Shown here: positions 8,953 through 17,874 of the stretch, piece after piece | How positions within the stretch are numbered: position 1 is the stretch's first letter | Layout: each line of letters starts with the position of its first letter | NCBI GenBank assembly: GCA_051984675.1 | Contig: JBPYFK010000118.1 | Coordinates: 1 to 64,000, forward strand | Reading direction: 5' to 3' | DNA length: 64,000 nucleotides | Origin: JBPYFK01 sp051984675 | GTDB taxonomy: Bacteria > Actinomycetota > Actinomycetes > Mycobacteriales > Pseudonocardiaceae | Translations under genes and position numbers: made by a program | Notes under the pieces: model-generated | What the model was told of the DNA's origin: nothing | The model's input: the letters and a program-made list of their open reading frames with translations, nothing else | Databases searched by the model: none

Positions 8953-10355
8953 GCAAGCGGCTGTTACACACGGTGTCTCTGCGCCGGCGCGTGACGATCG
9001 GTGTGCTGCTGGTGCTCTGCGTCGTGCTGGTGGGGCTCGTGCTCCTGGTGAACACCCTGTTCGCCGCCCAGTACCGACGCAGCCTCAACACCGTGCTGAC
9101 CGATCGCGTGCAGCTTGCCCAGCAACTGGCCAGGCAGGGTGTCGCCCCGGAGATGCTGATCCGCCGGGTGGACGCGCGTTCCGTACGCGCCGAGCTGGTG
9201 TTGCCGGACGGCAGGGCGTTCGGAAGCCTGAACGACCATCCCGCGGCCGTCCAGGAGTCCGCTCCCCGGCAGGTCCGGCTGACCGGTCGGGGGAACGTCA
9301 ACGGGGCGACGCTGACGGTGACCGCTGATACCTCGGTGCTCGACCGGGCCCAGAGCACCCTGTTGCAGGTGCTGGTGTTCACCGGGCTGTGCGCGCTGAT
9401 CCTGACGGCCGGGCTGCTGGTGGTCACGGTCCGGTTCGCACTCGCACCGCTGGACGCGATGACCGGGCTGGCCCGGTCCATCGCCCAGGGCGACCGCGGC
9501 CGGCGGCTGTCACCGGCGCGCACCGACACCGAACTCGGGCGCACCGCGGGAGCGTTCGACGAGATGCTCGACGCGCTGGAGGGCGCGGAACGGCAGGCGA
9601 GGGCCGCCGAAGCCGCGTCGAAAGAGTCCGAAGAACGCACCAAGCGTTTCGTGGCCGATGCCGCGCACGAGCTCCGCACACCGCTCACCGGCGTCCAGGC
9701 AGCGGCGCAAGCGGTGGTGCAGCAAGCCCCTGACGCGGACCCGGCCGAGCGTGAGCGCCTGCAGATGCTGCTGGTCCGCGAGTCGCGGCGAGCCGGGCAG
9801 CTGGTCAACGACCTCCTCGACCTCGCCCGCATCGACGCCGGGGTCGACCTGCGCCACGAGCCGGTGGACCTGCTGGAGCTGGCCTGCTCCGAGGCCGACC
9901 GCGTCCGGCTCGTGCACCCGAACCTCGACGTGGGAGTGACCGGGCAGCAGGCGGTAGCCACTGGCGATCCGGCTCGGATCACCCAGATCCTGGCGAACCT
10001 GCTGGACAACGCCTGCCAGGCCACCCCGGGCGGCGGGCAGGTGTCGATCTCCGTTGAGCCGCCGAACGGTGTCGCGGAGGTCTGGGTCCGGGACACCGGT
10101 CCGGGCGTGCCCGCCAGCGAGCGGGAGCGGATCTTCGACCGGATGGTCCGGTTGGAGCAGGCCCGCACTCGCAGGACCGGCGGTTCCGGCCTGGGCCTGA
10201 CGATCGCGCGGGGTCTCGCCCGCGCCGGCGGCGGCGACCTGACGTGCGAAGAGCCGCCAGCCGGAACGCCGGGCGCGGCCTTCCGGCTGGTCCTGCCGGT
10301 AGCTCCGACGGCTCCTGGAGGCCCCGGACTCGGCGACCAACATCAGCGACAGTGA
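8949..10355 (+). CDS. Sensor histidine kinase, HAMP-HisKA-HATPase
   Basis: A 468-residue membrane kinase. One helix lies at about residues 15-37 and another at about 137-160, bracketing a short extracytoplasmic sensor of ~100 residues. A HAMP linker follows (residues ~160-210). The phospho-acceptor His is in FVADAAHELRTPLTG (about residue 240). The N box is LANLLDNACQATPGG, the G1 box VRDTGPGVP and the G2 box GSGLGLTIARGLAR. It is translationally coupled to the OmpR-type regulator. The sensor domain has no recognisable family, so the stimulus is unknown; the surrounding envelope genes hint at envelope sensing, but that is inference. Confidence 0.9.
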   Translation: MSKRLLHTVSLRRRVTIGVLLVLCVVLVGLVLLVNTLFAAQYRRSLNTVLTDRVQLAQQLARQGVAPEMLIRRVDARSVRAELVLPDGRAFGSLNDHPAAVQESAPRQVRLTGRGNVNGATLTVTADTSVLDRAQSTLLQVLVFTGLCALILTAGLLVVTVRFALAPLDAMTGLARSIAQGDRGRRLSPARTDTELGRTAGAFDEMLDALEGAERQARAAEAASKESEERTKRFVADAAHELRTPLTGVQAAAQAVVQQAPDADPAERERLQMLLVRESRRAGQLVNDLLDLARIDAGVDLRHEPVDLLELACSEADRVRLVHPNLDVGVTGQQAVATGDPARITQILANLLDNACQATPGGGQVSISVEPPNGVAEVWVRDTGPGVPASERERIFDRMVRLEQARTRRTGGSGLGLTIARGLARAGGGDLTCEEPPAGTPGAAFRLVLPVAPTAPGGPGLGDQHQRQ

Positions 10356-10520
10356 GTGCGGAATCGGTCGGCGACGAGCCGCTTTGCAGGCTTGGAAAGC
10401 TTGGAATTAATCCAAGAATTGGCAATTTCCCGGGCGAGATCATCACCTGCATCCGCCATGGAAATCGCCCTCAACGATTGGCAATCGCTTGGGTGTGAAA
10501 AGAGTCCAGAGCCCTGGAAA

Positions 10521-10568
10521 CGGCACGGGCCGCCTGGTCCCGGGGAAGCGGGCAGGCGGTCCGTGCCG
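10521..10568. terminator. Strong hairpin between convergent genes (bidirectional terminator candidate)
   Basis: Arms CGGCACGGGCCGCCTG (10521-10536) and CAGGCGGTCCGTGCCG (10553-10568) form a 16-bp stem with one G-U pair and a 16-nt loop. It lies between the histidine kinase gene (ending 10355) and the secreted-protein gene on the other strand (ending 10608), which suits termination in both directions. There is no U-tract, as is common in high-GC actinobacteria. A smaller stem, CTTGGA-N5-TCCAAG, is at 10400-10416. Confidence 0.6.
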
Positions 10569-10607
10569 GTATGCGGCCAGTATGCGTGGACGCTGGTCCC
10601 GGAAGGA

Positions 10608-11081
10608 CTACCGCTTAGCCGCTCCCAGATCGTTGATGCGGTTCGCGGTGTCGGTCGTGCCGTTCTTCGTCGCGAAGACGGCCACCCGGTCGCCGGGCTT
10701 GACCTGGTCGATCGCGGACTGCTTGCGGTCCTTGCGGACCTTCGTGTCGCCGTTGACCGCGTAGGTCGCCTGGAACCCGTCGTTGCTCTTGACGGTGATC
10801 GAGTTCGCGTTCACCGTCACCACCTGGCCGCGCTGCACATCGACAACGCGGTGCTGCTTGCCGTTGAGGACGAACTCGCCGTGTTCCACGCGGGCGAGCA
10901 GCCCCGCACGCTGGCGGTGCTTGTGCGCCGCCTGTGGTTGGTGCTGCGCGCTGGCGGGTGCGGGCGCCGGGTTGCTGCCGTTGTCGGCGAAGGCGACGCC
11001 CCCACCCACAACGCCGATGAGGCCGAGCGCTGCCGCACCCGCGCCCAGCGACACCTTCGTCTTCCGCAACATGTGTTTCAC
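10608..11081 (-). CDS. Small secreted protein, DUF5666/OB-like
   Basis: A 157-residue protein with a Sec signal: basic start, hydrophobic GAGAAALGLIGVVGGGVAFA, and a likely cleavage after AFA. A Pro/Ala/Gln/His-rich linker follows. The mature part is a short beta-rich domain (RVEHGEFVLNGKQHRV, QVVTVNANSITVKSNDG, VKPGDRVAVFATKNG) that resembles DUF5666-type OB-like repeats. Function is unknown. Two starts are plausible: GTG 11081, with GAGGAG only 3 nt upstream, and ATG 11072, with the same element 12 nt upstream. The gene is monocistronic and converges on the two-component pair. Confidence 0.75.
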   Translation of the reverse strand: MKHMLRKTKVSLGAGAAALGLIGVVGGGVAFADNGSNPAPAPASAQHQPQAAHKHRQRAGLLARVEHGEFVLNGKQHRVVDVQRGQVVTVNANSITVKSNDGFQATYAVNGDTKVRKDRKQSAIDQVKPGDRVAVFATKNGTTDTANRINDLGAAKR

Positions 11082-11180
11082 ACGCTCCTCGTGTCTGGGT
11101 CATCCTTCGCTGACAACTCCGACACTCGTTCCCGCAGCTGAAGCAACCCTGAAAACGAGGGATCGAGTGCCACGAAATGG

Positions 11181-11191
11181 GTGTAATACAC
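11181..11191. promoter_or_regulatory. Palindrome GTGTA-A-TACAC upstream of the secreted-protein gene
   Basis: A perfect 5+1+5 palindrome 100 bp upstream of the small secreted protein, in an AT-richer stretch. It is an operator candidate; no regulator can be assigned. Confidence 0.3.
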
Positions 11192-11204
11192 ATCACATGC
11201 GGGG

Positions 11205-11240
11205 GCTCACCTCAGGACAGCCGCTCACCTCAGGACAGCG
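11205..11240 (+). repeat. 18-bp tandem duplication over a stop codon
   Basis: GCTCACCTCAGGACAGCC (11205) is followed directly by GCTCACCTCAGGACAGCG (11223), 17 of 18 bases identical. The second unit contains the last codons and stop of the TetR gene, so the gene's 3' end has been duplicated. Confidence 0.75.
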
Positions 11241-11836
11241 TCGAGCGTTCGCGCCCATTCGCGCACGATCCGCTGACGCCGCTTCGTGTCATCGGCAAGC
11301 GTGTTCGCCAGGCCCAGCCCGCGTGCCATATCCAGCGTTCCCTGAATGGTCTCGCGTACGCCGGGCCGCGCCTCATCCACCCCGAGCAACTCGACAGCCA
11401 CTTTGTGCGCCTCGCGTCCCACCCGCGCCTCCAGAGGCAACACGCGCGCCCGCAGCGTCTCGTCCGAGGCAGCGGCCACCCACAGGTGCAGGGCTGCCCG
11501 GAACAGCTGGCCGGTGTAGGCCCGCACCAGCATCTCGACGATCGTCTCGGTCCGCGTGCTTCCGCGCGGGAGCTTCGCGGCCTCCTGACGGATCTCGTCG
11601 AGGCGCACATGTGTCACCTGCTCCACGGCCGCGGTGAACAGGTCCTCCCGGGTCGGGAAGTGGTGCTGTGTCGCGCCGCGCGAGACGCCCGCGCGTTCGG
11701 CGACGACCGACACGGTCGTGCCGGTCCAGCCGAACTCGGCCAGGCACTCGATGGCGGCCTCCAGCAGGCGGCGCCGGGTGGCCCGGCTGCGATCCTGCTG
11801 TGGCTCGCGCACCTCGCGCGCAACGGCATCGGTCAC
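11225..11836 (-). CDS. TetR-family transcriptional regulator (end of acyl-CoA operon)
   Basis: About 203 residues. The N-terminal helix-turn-helix spans TRRRLLEAAIECLAEFGW through VVAERAGVSRGATQHHFPTREDL, a textbook TetR DNA-binding domain. The C-terminal domain is helical, and ligand specificity is not evident. It lies last in the minus-strand AtuA/acyl-CoA dehydrogenase/carboxylase run and is probably a local repressor responding to a pathway acyl-CoA (inference). A perfect 7-2-7 palindrome at the head of that operon (19665-19680) is its likely operator. I chose GTG 11836, which has GGAAGG upstream; GTG 11890 would add 18 residues. Confidence 0.86.
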   Translation of the reverse strand: MTDAVAREVREPQQDRSRATRRRLLEAAIECLAEFGWTGTTVSVVAERAGVSRGATQHHFPTREDLFTAAVEQVTHVRLDEIRQEAAKLPRGSTRTETIVEMLVRAYTGQLFRAALHLWVAAASDETLRARVLPLEARVGREAHKVAVELLGVDEARPGVRETIQGTLDMARGLGLANTLADDTKRRQRIVREWARTLDAVLR

Positions 11837-11940
11837 CCGCTGCCACCTTCCGTCCGGGGACCTACCAGGGTAGGACGCGGGCCAGGTCACAGTGCCGAGG
11901 AGTCAGGTGACCGACGAGTCTGGGGCCTCCGCGTCACCGG

Positions 11941-13098
11941 TCAGTAGCTCTTGGGCAACCCCAGCGAGTGCTGGGCGACGAAGTTGAGGATCATTTCCCT
12001 GCTCACCGGCGCGATCCTGCCCACGCGCGCTGAGGTCACCAGCCCCGCCACGCCGTACTCGCTGGTCAGCCCGTTGCCTCCGAGGGTCTGGACCGCTTGG
12101 TCGGCCGCCCGGGCGGCGGCCTCGCCCGCGGCGTACTTGGCCATGTTCGCCGCCTCGCCGGCCTCCAGGTCCTTGCCCGTGTCGTAGAGGAACGCCGCCT
12201 TCTGGATCATCAACCGGGTCAGTTCGATCTCGATCTTGGCTTGGGCGAGCGGGTGCGCCAGGCCCTGGTGCGCGCCGATCGGGCGGCCCCACACGGACCG
12301 CTCCTTGGCATAGTCCACGGCTTTGTCCAGGGCGTACCGCGCGATGCCGATGGTGAACGCGGCGGCCATGATCCGTTCCGGGTTCAGCCCGGCGAACAGT
12401 TGCAGCAGGCCGGCGTCCGCGCTGCCGACGAGCGCCTCCGCCGGTAGTCGCACGTCGTCCAGGAACAGCGAAAACTGCCGCTCGACGCTGGTGAGTTCCA
12501 TGTCGATCGCGTGCCGCTCGAACCCCGGCGCGTCGGTGGGCACGATGAACAGCGCCGGCTTGAGCTTGCCGGTTGCCGCGTCCTCCGTGCGGGCCACGAC
12601 CATGACGGCGTCCGCGACGTCGACCCCGGAGATGAACACCTTCCGGCCGGAGAGCACCCAGCCGTCGCCGTCCTGCCGGGCTACCGTGGTGATCTCGTGC
12701 GCGTTCGACCCGGCGTCGGGCTCGGTGATGCCGAACGCCATCGTCTTCGAGCCGTCGGCGAGCCCGGGCAGCCAGCGACGCTTCTGGTCGTCGGTGCCGA
12801 ACCGGGCGATGACCGTCCCGCAGATCGCCGGCGAGACGACCATCAGCAGCAGCGGGCAGCCGGCCGCCCCGAGTTCTTCCAGCACCACGGCCAGCTCGCC
12901 GATACCGGCCCCGCCACCGCCGTACTCCTCGGGGAGGTTGACCCCGAGGTAGCCGAGCTTGCCCGCCTCGCTCCAGAGTTCGCTGGCGTATTCGCCGGCG
13001 CGAGCCTTGCGCCGGTAGTAGTCGTGGCCGAAGCGGCGGCCCAGATCGCGCGCCGCCTCCCGCAACGCCCGCCGCTGCTCGCTTTCCTCGAAGTCCAT
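11941..13098 (-). CDS. Acyl-CoA dehydrogenase (second of the operon)
   Basis: A 385-residue flavoprotein of the acyl-CoA dehydrogenase family, removing two hydrogens from the alpha-beta bond of an acyl-CoA. The N-terminal helical domain contains LGYLGVNLPEEYGGGGAG. The middle beta-domain carries FGITEPDAGSNAHEITT and GWVLSGRKVFISGVDVAD. The C-terminal helical domain has RSVWGRPIGAHQGLAHPLA and ends with QTLGGNGLTSEYGV. Chain-length specificity cannot be read. It sits 48 bp after the biotin carboxylase gene on the same strand, with a near-copy of the TCCAC-N-GTGGA palindrome in the gap (13115-13125, one mismatch). Confidence 0.9.
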   Translation of the reverse strand: MDFEESEQRRALREAARDLGRRFGHDYYRRKARAGEYASELWSEAGKLGYLGVNLPEEYGGGGAGIGELAVVLEELGAAGCPLLLMVVSPAICGTVIARFGTDDQKRRWLPGLADGSKTMAFGITEPDAGSNAHEITTVARQDGDGWVLSGRKVFISGVDVADAVMVVARTEDAATGKLKPALFIVPTDAPGFERHAIDMELTSVERQFSLFLDDVRLPAEALVGSADAGLLQLFAGLNPERIMAAAFTIGIARYALDKAVDYAKERSVWGRPIGAHQGLAHPLAQAKIEIELTRLMIQKAAFLYDTGKDLEAGEAANMAKYAAGEAAARAADQAVQTLGGNGLTSEYGVAGLVTSARVGRIAPVSREMILNFVAQHSLGLPKSY

Positions 13099-13146
13099 CC
13101 CGGCCTCCTCAATGTCTACAGTGGATTCGCGCTCGTCGGATCGCGG

Positions 13147-15117
13147 TCAGGATTCGTCGTTGGCGCGGACGACGGCGAGGACCGTGCCCACGTCCACCTG
13201 CTGGCCTTCGCGCACCGGCAACTCGTCGACGACCCCGTCGGTCGGCGCGGCGATCTGGTGCTGCATCTTCATCGCCTCCAGCCACAGCAACGGTTGCCCC
13301 GCCGACACGGCATCGCCCTTGGACACCGCCACACGAACGACCGTGCCGGGCATCGGCGCCAGCAGTGAGCCGGGTGTGACCTGCTCGGAGGGGTCGGGGA
13401 ACCGTGCGAGCCTGGTGAACGTCACCGGCCCGAGCGACGAGTCCACGCAGACGAGCGAGCCATACCGGGCCACGTCAAAGGTGTGCTGAACGCCGTCGAC
13501 GTCGAGTCGCACCTGCTCCGGGGTCGAGCTGACGAGCGTCACGTTCTCGTGGCCGTCGGCGACCAGGCCGTTTCGGGTCAGCCGGTAGGAGACCGCGTAC
13601 TCGGCGCCGGAAGGACTCTGGAACCGTTTGCACTGTGGCTGGGACACGACGTTGCGCCAGCCGCTGGGCAGCCGCCCGCCCACGGCCGCGGTCGCGCGCT
13701 TGGCGGCGGCGTCCGCCAGCGCGGCGGCCAGGGCCGAGACCTCTTCGACCTCCGGGCCCGCGAGGGGTTGGGACAGCACATCCAGGCCATGCCGGTCGAA
13801 GAACGCGGTGTCGGTCTCCCCCGCCGCGAAAGCGGGATGGCGCAGCACCCGCACCAGCAGGTCCCGGTTGGTGACCAGGCCGTGCATCTTCGTGCGCGCC
13901 AAGGTGTCCGCCAGTTTCCGGGCGGCCGCACGGCGATTCGGTCCCCAGACGATGACCTTGGCCAGCATCGGGTCGTAGTGGGTGCTGATGATCGAGCCAT
14001 CGCGCACACCACCGTCCAGGCGGACTCCGTGCGAGGCCGGTAGGCCGAACTCCACCTCCACGCCGGGCACGGCAAAGCGCCGGATCGTCCCGCTCTGCGG
14101 CTGCCAACCTTGGGCCGGGTCTTCGGCGTAGAGGCGCACCTCGATGGCGTGGCCGCGCGGTTCCGGGGGTTCCGCCGCCGGCAGCGGCTCCCCCTCCGCG
14201 ACCCGCAGTTGGAGGTCAACCAGGTCCAGCCCGGTGACGCACTCGGTGACGGGATGCTCCACCTGAAGGCGGGTGTTCATCTCCAGGAAGAAGAACCGGC
14301 CGTCGTCGGTGGCCAGGAACTCCACGGTTCCCGCACCCACGTACCCGATGGCCGTGGCGGCGTCGCGGGCCGCCGTCCGCAGCCGCTCGCGCATGTGCGC
14401 ATCGACCAGCGGTGAAGGAGCTTCCTCGATGACCTTCTGGTGCCGCCGCTGGATGGAGCATTCACGCTCACCGACCGCCCAAACCGCACCGTGCGCATCG
14501 GCCATCACCTGCACTTCGATGTGCCGGCCGGTTTCCAGGTAGGGCTCGCAGAACACTGTCGGATCGCCGAACGCCGAGGCCGCCTCGGACTGGGCGGCGG
14601 CGATCTCCGCTGGCAGGTCCGCCAGCGAACGCACCACCCGCATGCCGCGACCCCCACCGCCCGCGGATGCCTTGACCAGCACCGGCAGATCCGTTTCGGA
14701 GACCTCGTCCGGGTCCAGCTCGGGCAGCAGCGGAACGCCCACTTCGGACATCAGGCGCTTGGCTTCGATCTTCGACCCCATCGCTTCGATCGCCGCAGGC
14801 GGCGGGCCGATCCAGCGCAGTCCCGCCTGCCCGACAGCGCGGGCGAAGGCCGCGTTCTCCGACAGGAAGCCGTATCCGGGGTGGATCGCGTCCGCGCCAC
14901 TGGCCTTGGCCGCGGCGAGCACGCGATCGGTGCTCAGATAGGTCTCGCCCGGGGCGTTGCCCGGCAGGCGCACCGCCGCGTCCGCCTCGTCGACGTGCGG
15001 CGAGCCGGCGTCCGCGTCGGAAAACACCGCCACCGTCGAGATCCCGGCGTCCCGACAGCTGCGGAACACGCGGCGCGCGATCTCGCCCCGGTTGGCCACT
15101 AGCAGCGTGCTGATCAC
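13147..15117 (-). CDS. Acyl-CoA carboxylase alpha chain: biotin carboxylase plus biotin carrier domain
   Basis: About 656 residues. It begins STLLVANRGEIARRVFRSCR, the biotin carboxylase N-domain. The ATP-grasp region holds KASAGGGGRGMRVV and HIEVQVMADAHG, and LEMNTRLQVEHPVTE is the carboxylase active-site block. The C-terminal biotinyl domain carries the biotin attachment motif EAMKMQHQI. This subunit carboxylates biotin for a branched acyl-CoA and partners with the beta chain encoded immediately upstream (13-bp gap). GTG 15117 is preferred over the far-upstream open frame because it sits 13 bp after the previous stop with GAGGGG nearby. It is closest in organisation to AccA1/LiuD/AtuF-type methylcrotonyl- or geranyl-CoA carboxylases. 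Confidence 0.9.
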   Translation of the reverse strand: MISTLLVANRGEIARRVFRSCRDAGISTVAVFSDADAGSPHVDEADAAVRLPGNAPGETYLSTDRVLAAAKASGADAIHPGYGFLSENAAFARAVGQAGLRWIGPPPAAIEAMGSKIEAKRLMSEVGVPLLPELDPDEVSETDLPVLVKASAGGGGRGMRVVRSLADLPAEIAAAQSEAASAFGDPTVFCEPYLETGRHIEVQVMADAHGAVWAVGERECSIQRRHQKVIEEAPSPLVDAHMRERLRTAARDAATAIGYVGAGTVEFLATDDGRFFFLEMNTRLQVEHPVTECVTGLDLVDLQLRVAEGEPLPAAEPPEPRGHAIEVRLYAEDPAQGWQPQSGTIRRFAVPGVEVEFGLPASHGVRLDGGVRDGSIISTHYDPMLAKVIVWGPNRRAAARKLADTLARTKMHGLVTNRDLLVRVLRHPAFAAGETDTAFFDRHGLDVLSQPLAGPEVEEVSALAAALADAAAKRATAAVGGRLPSGWRNVVSQPQCKRFQSPSGAEYAVSYRLTRNGLVADGHENVTLVSSTPEQVRLDVDGVQHTFDVARYGSLVCVDSSLGPVTFTRLARFPDPSEQVTPGSLLAPMPGTVVRVAVSKGDAVSAGQPLLWLEAMKMQHQIAAPTDGVVDELPVREGQQVDVGTVLAVVRANDES

Positions 15118-15130
15118 CTGGGTTCGCCCC

Positions 15131-16729
15131 TCACATCCGGAAGACGCCGTAACCGGCGGCGCCCCTGATCGGTCCATTGTGGATCGCGGACAGGCACAGA
15201 CCGAGCACGGTGCGCGTGTCCCGTGGATCGATGACGCCGTCGTCGTAGAGCCGACCGGAGAGGAACATCGGCAGCGACTCGGCCTCGATCTGGTTCTCCA
15301 CGGCTTCGCGCATCGCGGCGTCCTGCTCCTCGCTGTACTCCTTGCCGGCGGCGGCAGCGCTCTGGCGTGCGACGATCGACAGCACCCCGGCAAGTTGCTG
15401 CGGCCCCATCACCGCGGACTTGGCGCTGGGCCAGGAAAACAGGAAACGCGGATCGTAGGCACGCCCGCACATCCCGTAGTTTCCGGCACCGTAGGAGGCG
15501 CCCATCATGATCGAGATGTGCGGGACCCGGGAGTTCGACACGGCATTGATCATCATGGCGCCGTGCTTGATGATCCCGCCCTGTTCGTAGGTCCTGCCGA
15601 CCATGTAGCCGGTGGTGTTGTGCAGGAACAGCAACGGCGTGTCCGCCTGGTTCGCGAGCTGGATGAACTGGGTGGCTTTTTGCGCCTCCTCGCTGAACAG
15701 CACACCCTGCGCGTTGGCCAGGATGCCGAGCGGATAGCCGTGCAGCGTCGTCCACCCGGTCACCAGGCTCGGCCCGTAGGAGGGCTTGAACTCGTCGAAC
15801 TCCGAGCCGTCCGCGATCCGCGCGACCACCTCGCGTGGGTCGAACGGCGCCTTCAGGTCGTCGGGCACCAGGCCGAGCAGGTCCTCGGTGTCCCAGCGTG
15901 GCTCCTCGACGTGCGGGGCTGGCGTTGGTCCCTGCTTCTGCCAGTTCAGGCGGGCCACGATCCGACGACCGATGCGGATCGCGTCGTGCTCGTCGACCGC
16001 GAAGTGGTCCGCCAGCCCCGACGTGCGGGCATGCATCTCGGCGCCGCCAAGGGACTCGTCGTCGGACTCCTCACCCGTGGCCATCTTCACCAGCGGCGGC
16101 CCGCCGAGGAAGACCTTCGACTGCTCCTTGATCATCACGACGTGGTCGGACATCCCCGGCACGTATGCGCCGCCGGCGGTGGAGTTGCCGAACACCAGCG
16201 CGATCGTCGGGATGCCTTCCGCGGAGAGCCGGGTGAGGTCGCGGAACAGCTGGCCGCCAGGGATGAAGATCTCCTTCTGGCTGGGCAGGTCCGCGCCCCC
16301 GGACTCGACGAGGTTGATCAGCGGCATCCTGTTCTGCCGCGCGATGTCGTGAGCCCGGAAGACTTTCCTGCCCGTCCAGGGGTTGCTCGTGCCACCGCGT
16401 ACGGTCGGGTCATTGCCGATGATGACGCACTCGACGCCCTCGATCACGCCGACTCCGGTGACCACGCTGGCCCCGACCTGGTAGTCGGTTCCCCAGGCGG
16501 CCAGCGGGGAGAGCTCCAGAAACGGCGCGTCCTCGTCGAGCAGCAGCTCGATACGCTCCCGCACCAGCAGCTTTCCCCGGTTGTGGTGACGCTCGACGCG
16601 CTTGGGACCACCGCCGGCCACCGCCTTGGCGTGCTCCGCCTCGATCTCGGCGAGCTTCGACAGCATGGCATCCCGGTTCGCGACGAATTCCTCGGTCCCG
16701 GTGTCCACAGTGGACTTCAAGATCGTCAT
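15131..16729 (-). CDS. Acyl-CoA carboxylase beta chain (carboxyltransferase)
   Basis: A 532-residue carboxyltransferase of the methylcrotonyl-/geranyl-CoA carboxylase type. Visible features are the N-terminal segment RHHNRGKLLVRERIELLLDE, the glycine-rich NDPTVRGGTSNPWTGRK, the C-terminal-half crotonase fold with FLHNTTGYMVGRTYEQGG, and GASYGAGNYGMCGRAYDPRF, which is characteristic of MCC-beta rather than propionyl-CoA carboxylases. It transfers CO2 from carboxybiotin to the gamma-carbon of an alpha,beta-unsaturated acyl-CoA. It is translationally coupled to the upstream acyl-CoA dehydrogenase (ATGA overlap). A TCCAC-A-GTGGA palindrome lies at codons 6-9. Confidence 0.9.
   Translation of the reverse strand: MTILKSTVDTGTEEFVANRDAMLSKLAEIEAEHAKAVAGGGPKRVERHHNRGKLLVRERIELLLDEDAPFLELSPLAAWGTDYQVGASVVTGVGVIEGVECVIIGNDPTVRGGTSNPWTGRKVFRAHDIARQNRMPLINLVESGGADLPSQKEIFIPGGQLFRDLTRLSAEGIPTIALVFGNSTAGGAYVPGMSDHVVMIKEQSKVFLGGPPLVKMATGEESDDESLGGAEMHARTSGLADHFAVDEHDAIRIGRRIVARLNWQKQGPTPAPHVEEPRWDTEDLLGLVPDDLKAPFDPREVVARIADGSEFDEFKPSYGPSLVTGWTTLHGYPLGILANAQGVLFSEEAQKATQFIQLANQADTPLLFLHNTTGYMVGRTYEQGGIIKHGAMMINAVSNSRVPHISIMMGASYGAGNYGMCGRAYDPRFLFSWPSAKSAVMGPQQLAGVLSIVARQSAAAAGKEYSEEQDAAMREAVENQIEAESLPMFLSGRLYDDGVIDPRDTRTVLGLCLSAIHNGPIRGAAGYGVFRM
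16704..16714 (+). repeat. TCCAC-A-GTGGA palindrome copy
   Basis: An exact copy extended to GTCCAC-A-GTGGAC, inside the first codons of the carboxyltransferase gene. Confidence 0.6.
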
Positions 16730-17874
16730 CCCGTGTACCCCAATCGCTTCGCGGCCAGGCTGGTGAGGATCTCCGTCGTCCCACCGCCGATGTCCAGGAT
16801 CTTCATGTCCCGGTACTGCCGCTCCACCTCCGCCTCGCGCATGTACCCGAGGCCGCCGTGCAGTTGCACCGCTCGGTCAACGACCCACAGGCCGGCTTCG
16901 ACGGCGGTGTTCTTGGCGAAGCAGACCTCGGCGATCACGTCCTCGCCGGCCAGGGAACGGCGGGCGACCTCGTGCGTGTAGCTACGAGCCACGTCCACCC
17001 GCCTGGCCATCTCGGCGAGGGTCTGCTGGACGTGCTGGCGGGAGATCAGCGGGCGCCCGAACGTCTCGCGCGCCCGGCACCACCGCACCGTCAGGTCCAA
17101 CGCGCGTTGCGCTCCGGCGTAGGCCTGAGCCGCCAGGCTCACCCGCTCGCTGAGGAAATGCTGGGCGAGCTGGACGAAGCCGGAGTTCTCCTCCCCGACC
17201 AGGTTCGCCGCCGGGACACGACAATCCACAAAGGACAGTTCGGCCGTGTCCGAGCAGGACCATCCCATCTTCTCCAGCTTGCGGGACACGGTGAAGCCCG
17301 GCGTGTCCCGCTCGATGACCAGCAGCGAGATCCCGTGCGCGCCGGGCTCGCCCGTGCGCACCGCCGTCGTCGCGAAGTCCGCCCGGCAGCCGGAGGTGAT
17401 GAACGTCTTCGCGCCGTTGACCACGTAGTGATCGCCGTCTCGCTTCGCGGTCGTGCGCAGCGAGGCCACATCCGACCCTCCGTCGGGTTCGGTGACCGCC
17501 AGCGAGCCGATCTTCGTGCCCTTCAGCACCGGCCGGACCCACCGGTCGATCTGCTCGGCATCACCGGCGATGACCAGGTGCGGGAGTGCGATCCCACCGG
17601 TCAGCAGCGACGCGACCAGCCCACCGGACCCGCCGGCGTAGTGCATCTCCTCCACGACCGTGAGGGCGTCGATGATGTCTCCGCCCCCGCCGCCGACCGA
17701 TTCCGGGAACGACACGCCGAGCAGTCCCAGGTCCGCGGCAACCCCGTGCAGTGTCCGTGGCAACTCGCCGTCGCGTTCCCAGCTGTCCAGGTGCGGCAGG
17801 ACCTCCTTCTCGACGAATCGCCGCACGGTCCGGCGCAGCTCCTCGCGCTCGGGAGTACGGAAGGGATCGGTCAC
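16726..17874 (-). CDS. Acyl-CoA dehydrogenase (first of the operon)
   Basis: About 382 residues of acyl-CoA dehydrogenase fold. The N-domain starts TPEREELRRTVRRFVEKEV. The middle domain has LAVTEPDGGSDVASLRTTAKR and HYVVNGAKTFITSGCRADF. The C-domain has RETFGRPLISRQHVQQTLAEMA, QLHGGLGYMREAEVERQYRD and the terminal DIGGGTTEI that contacts FAD. It is similar in kind to FadE19/isovaleryl- or citronellyl-CoA dehydrogenases. GTG 17874 overlaps the AtuA-like stop by 4 nt (GTGA), which decides the start. Its stop in turn overlaps the next start (ATGA), so three genes here are translationally coupled. Confidence 0.9.
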   Translation of the reverse strand: MTDPFRTPEREELRRTVRRFVEKEVLPHLDSWERDGELPRTLHGVAADLGLLGVSFPESVGGGGGDIIDALTVVEEMHYAGGSGGLVASLLTGGIALPHLVIAGDAEQIDRWVRPVLKGTKIGSLAVTEPDGGSDVASLRTTAKRDGDHYVVNGAKTFITSGCRADFATTAVRTGEPGAHGISLLVIERDTPGFTVSRKLEKMGWSCSDTAELSFVDCRVPAANLVGEENSGFVQLAQHFLSERVSLAAQAYAGAQRALDLTVRWCRARETFGRPLISRQHVQQTLAEMARRVDVARSYTHEVARRSLAGEDVIAEVCFAKNTAVEAGLWVVDRAVQLHGGLGYMREAEVERQYRDMKILDIGGGTTEILTSLAAKRLGYTG

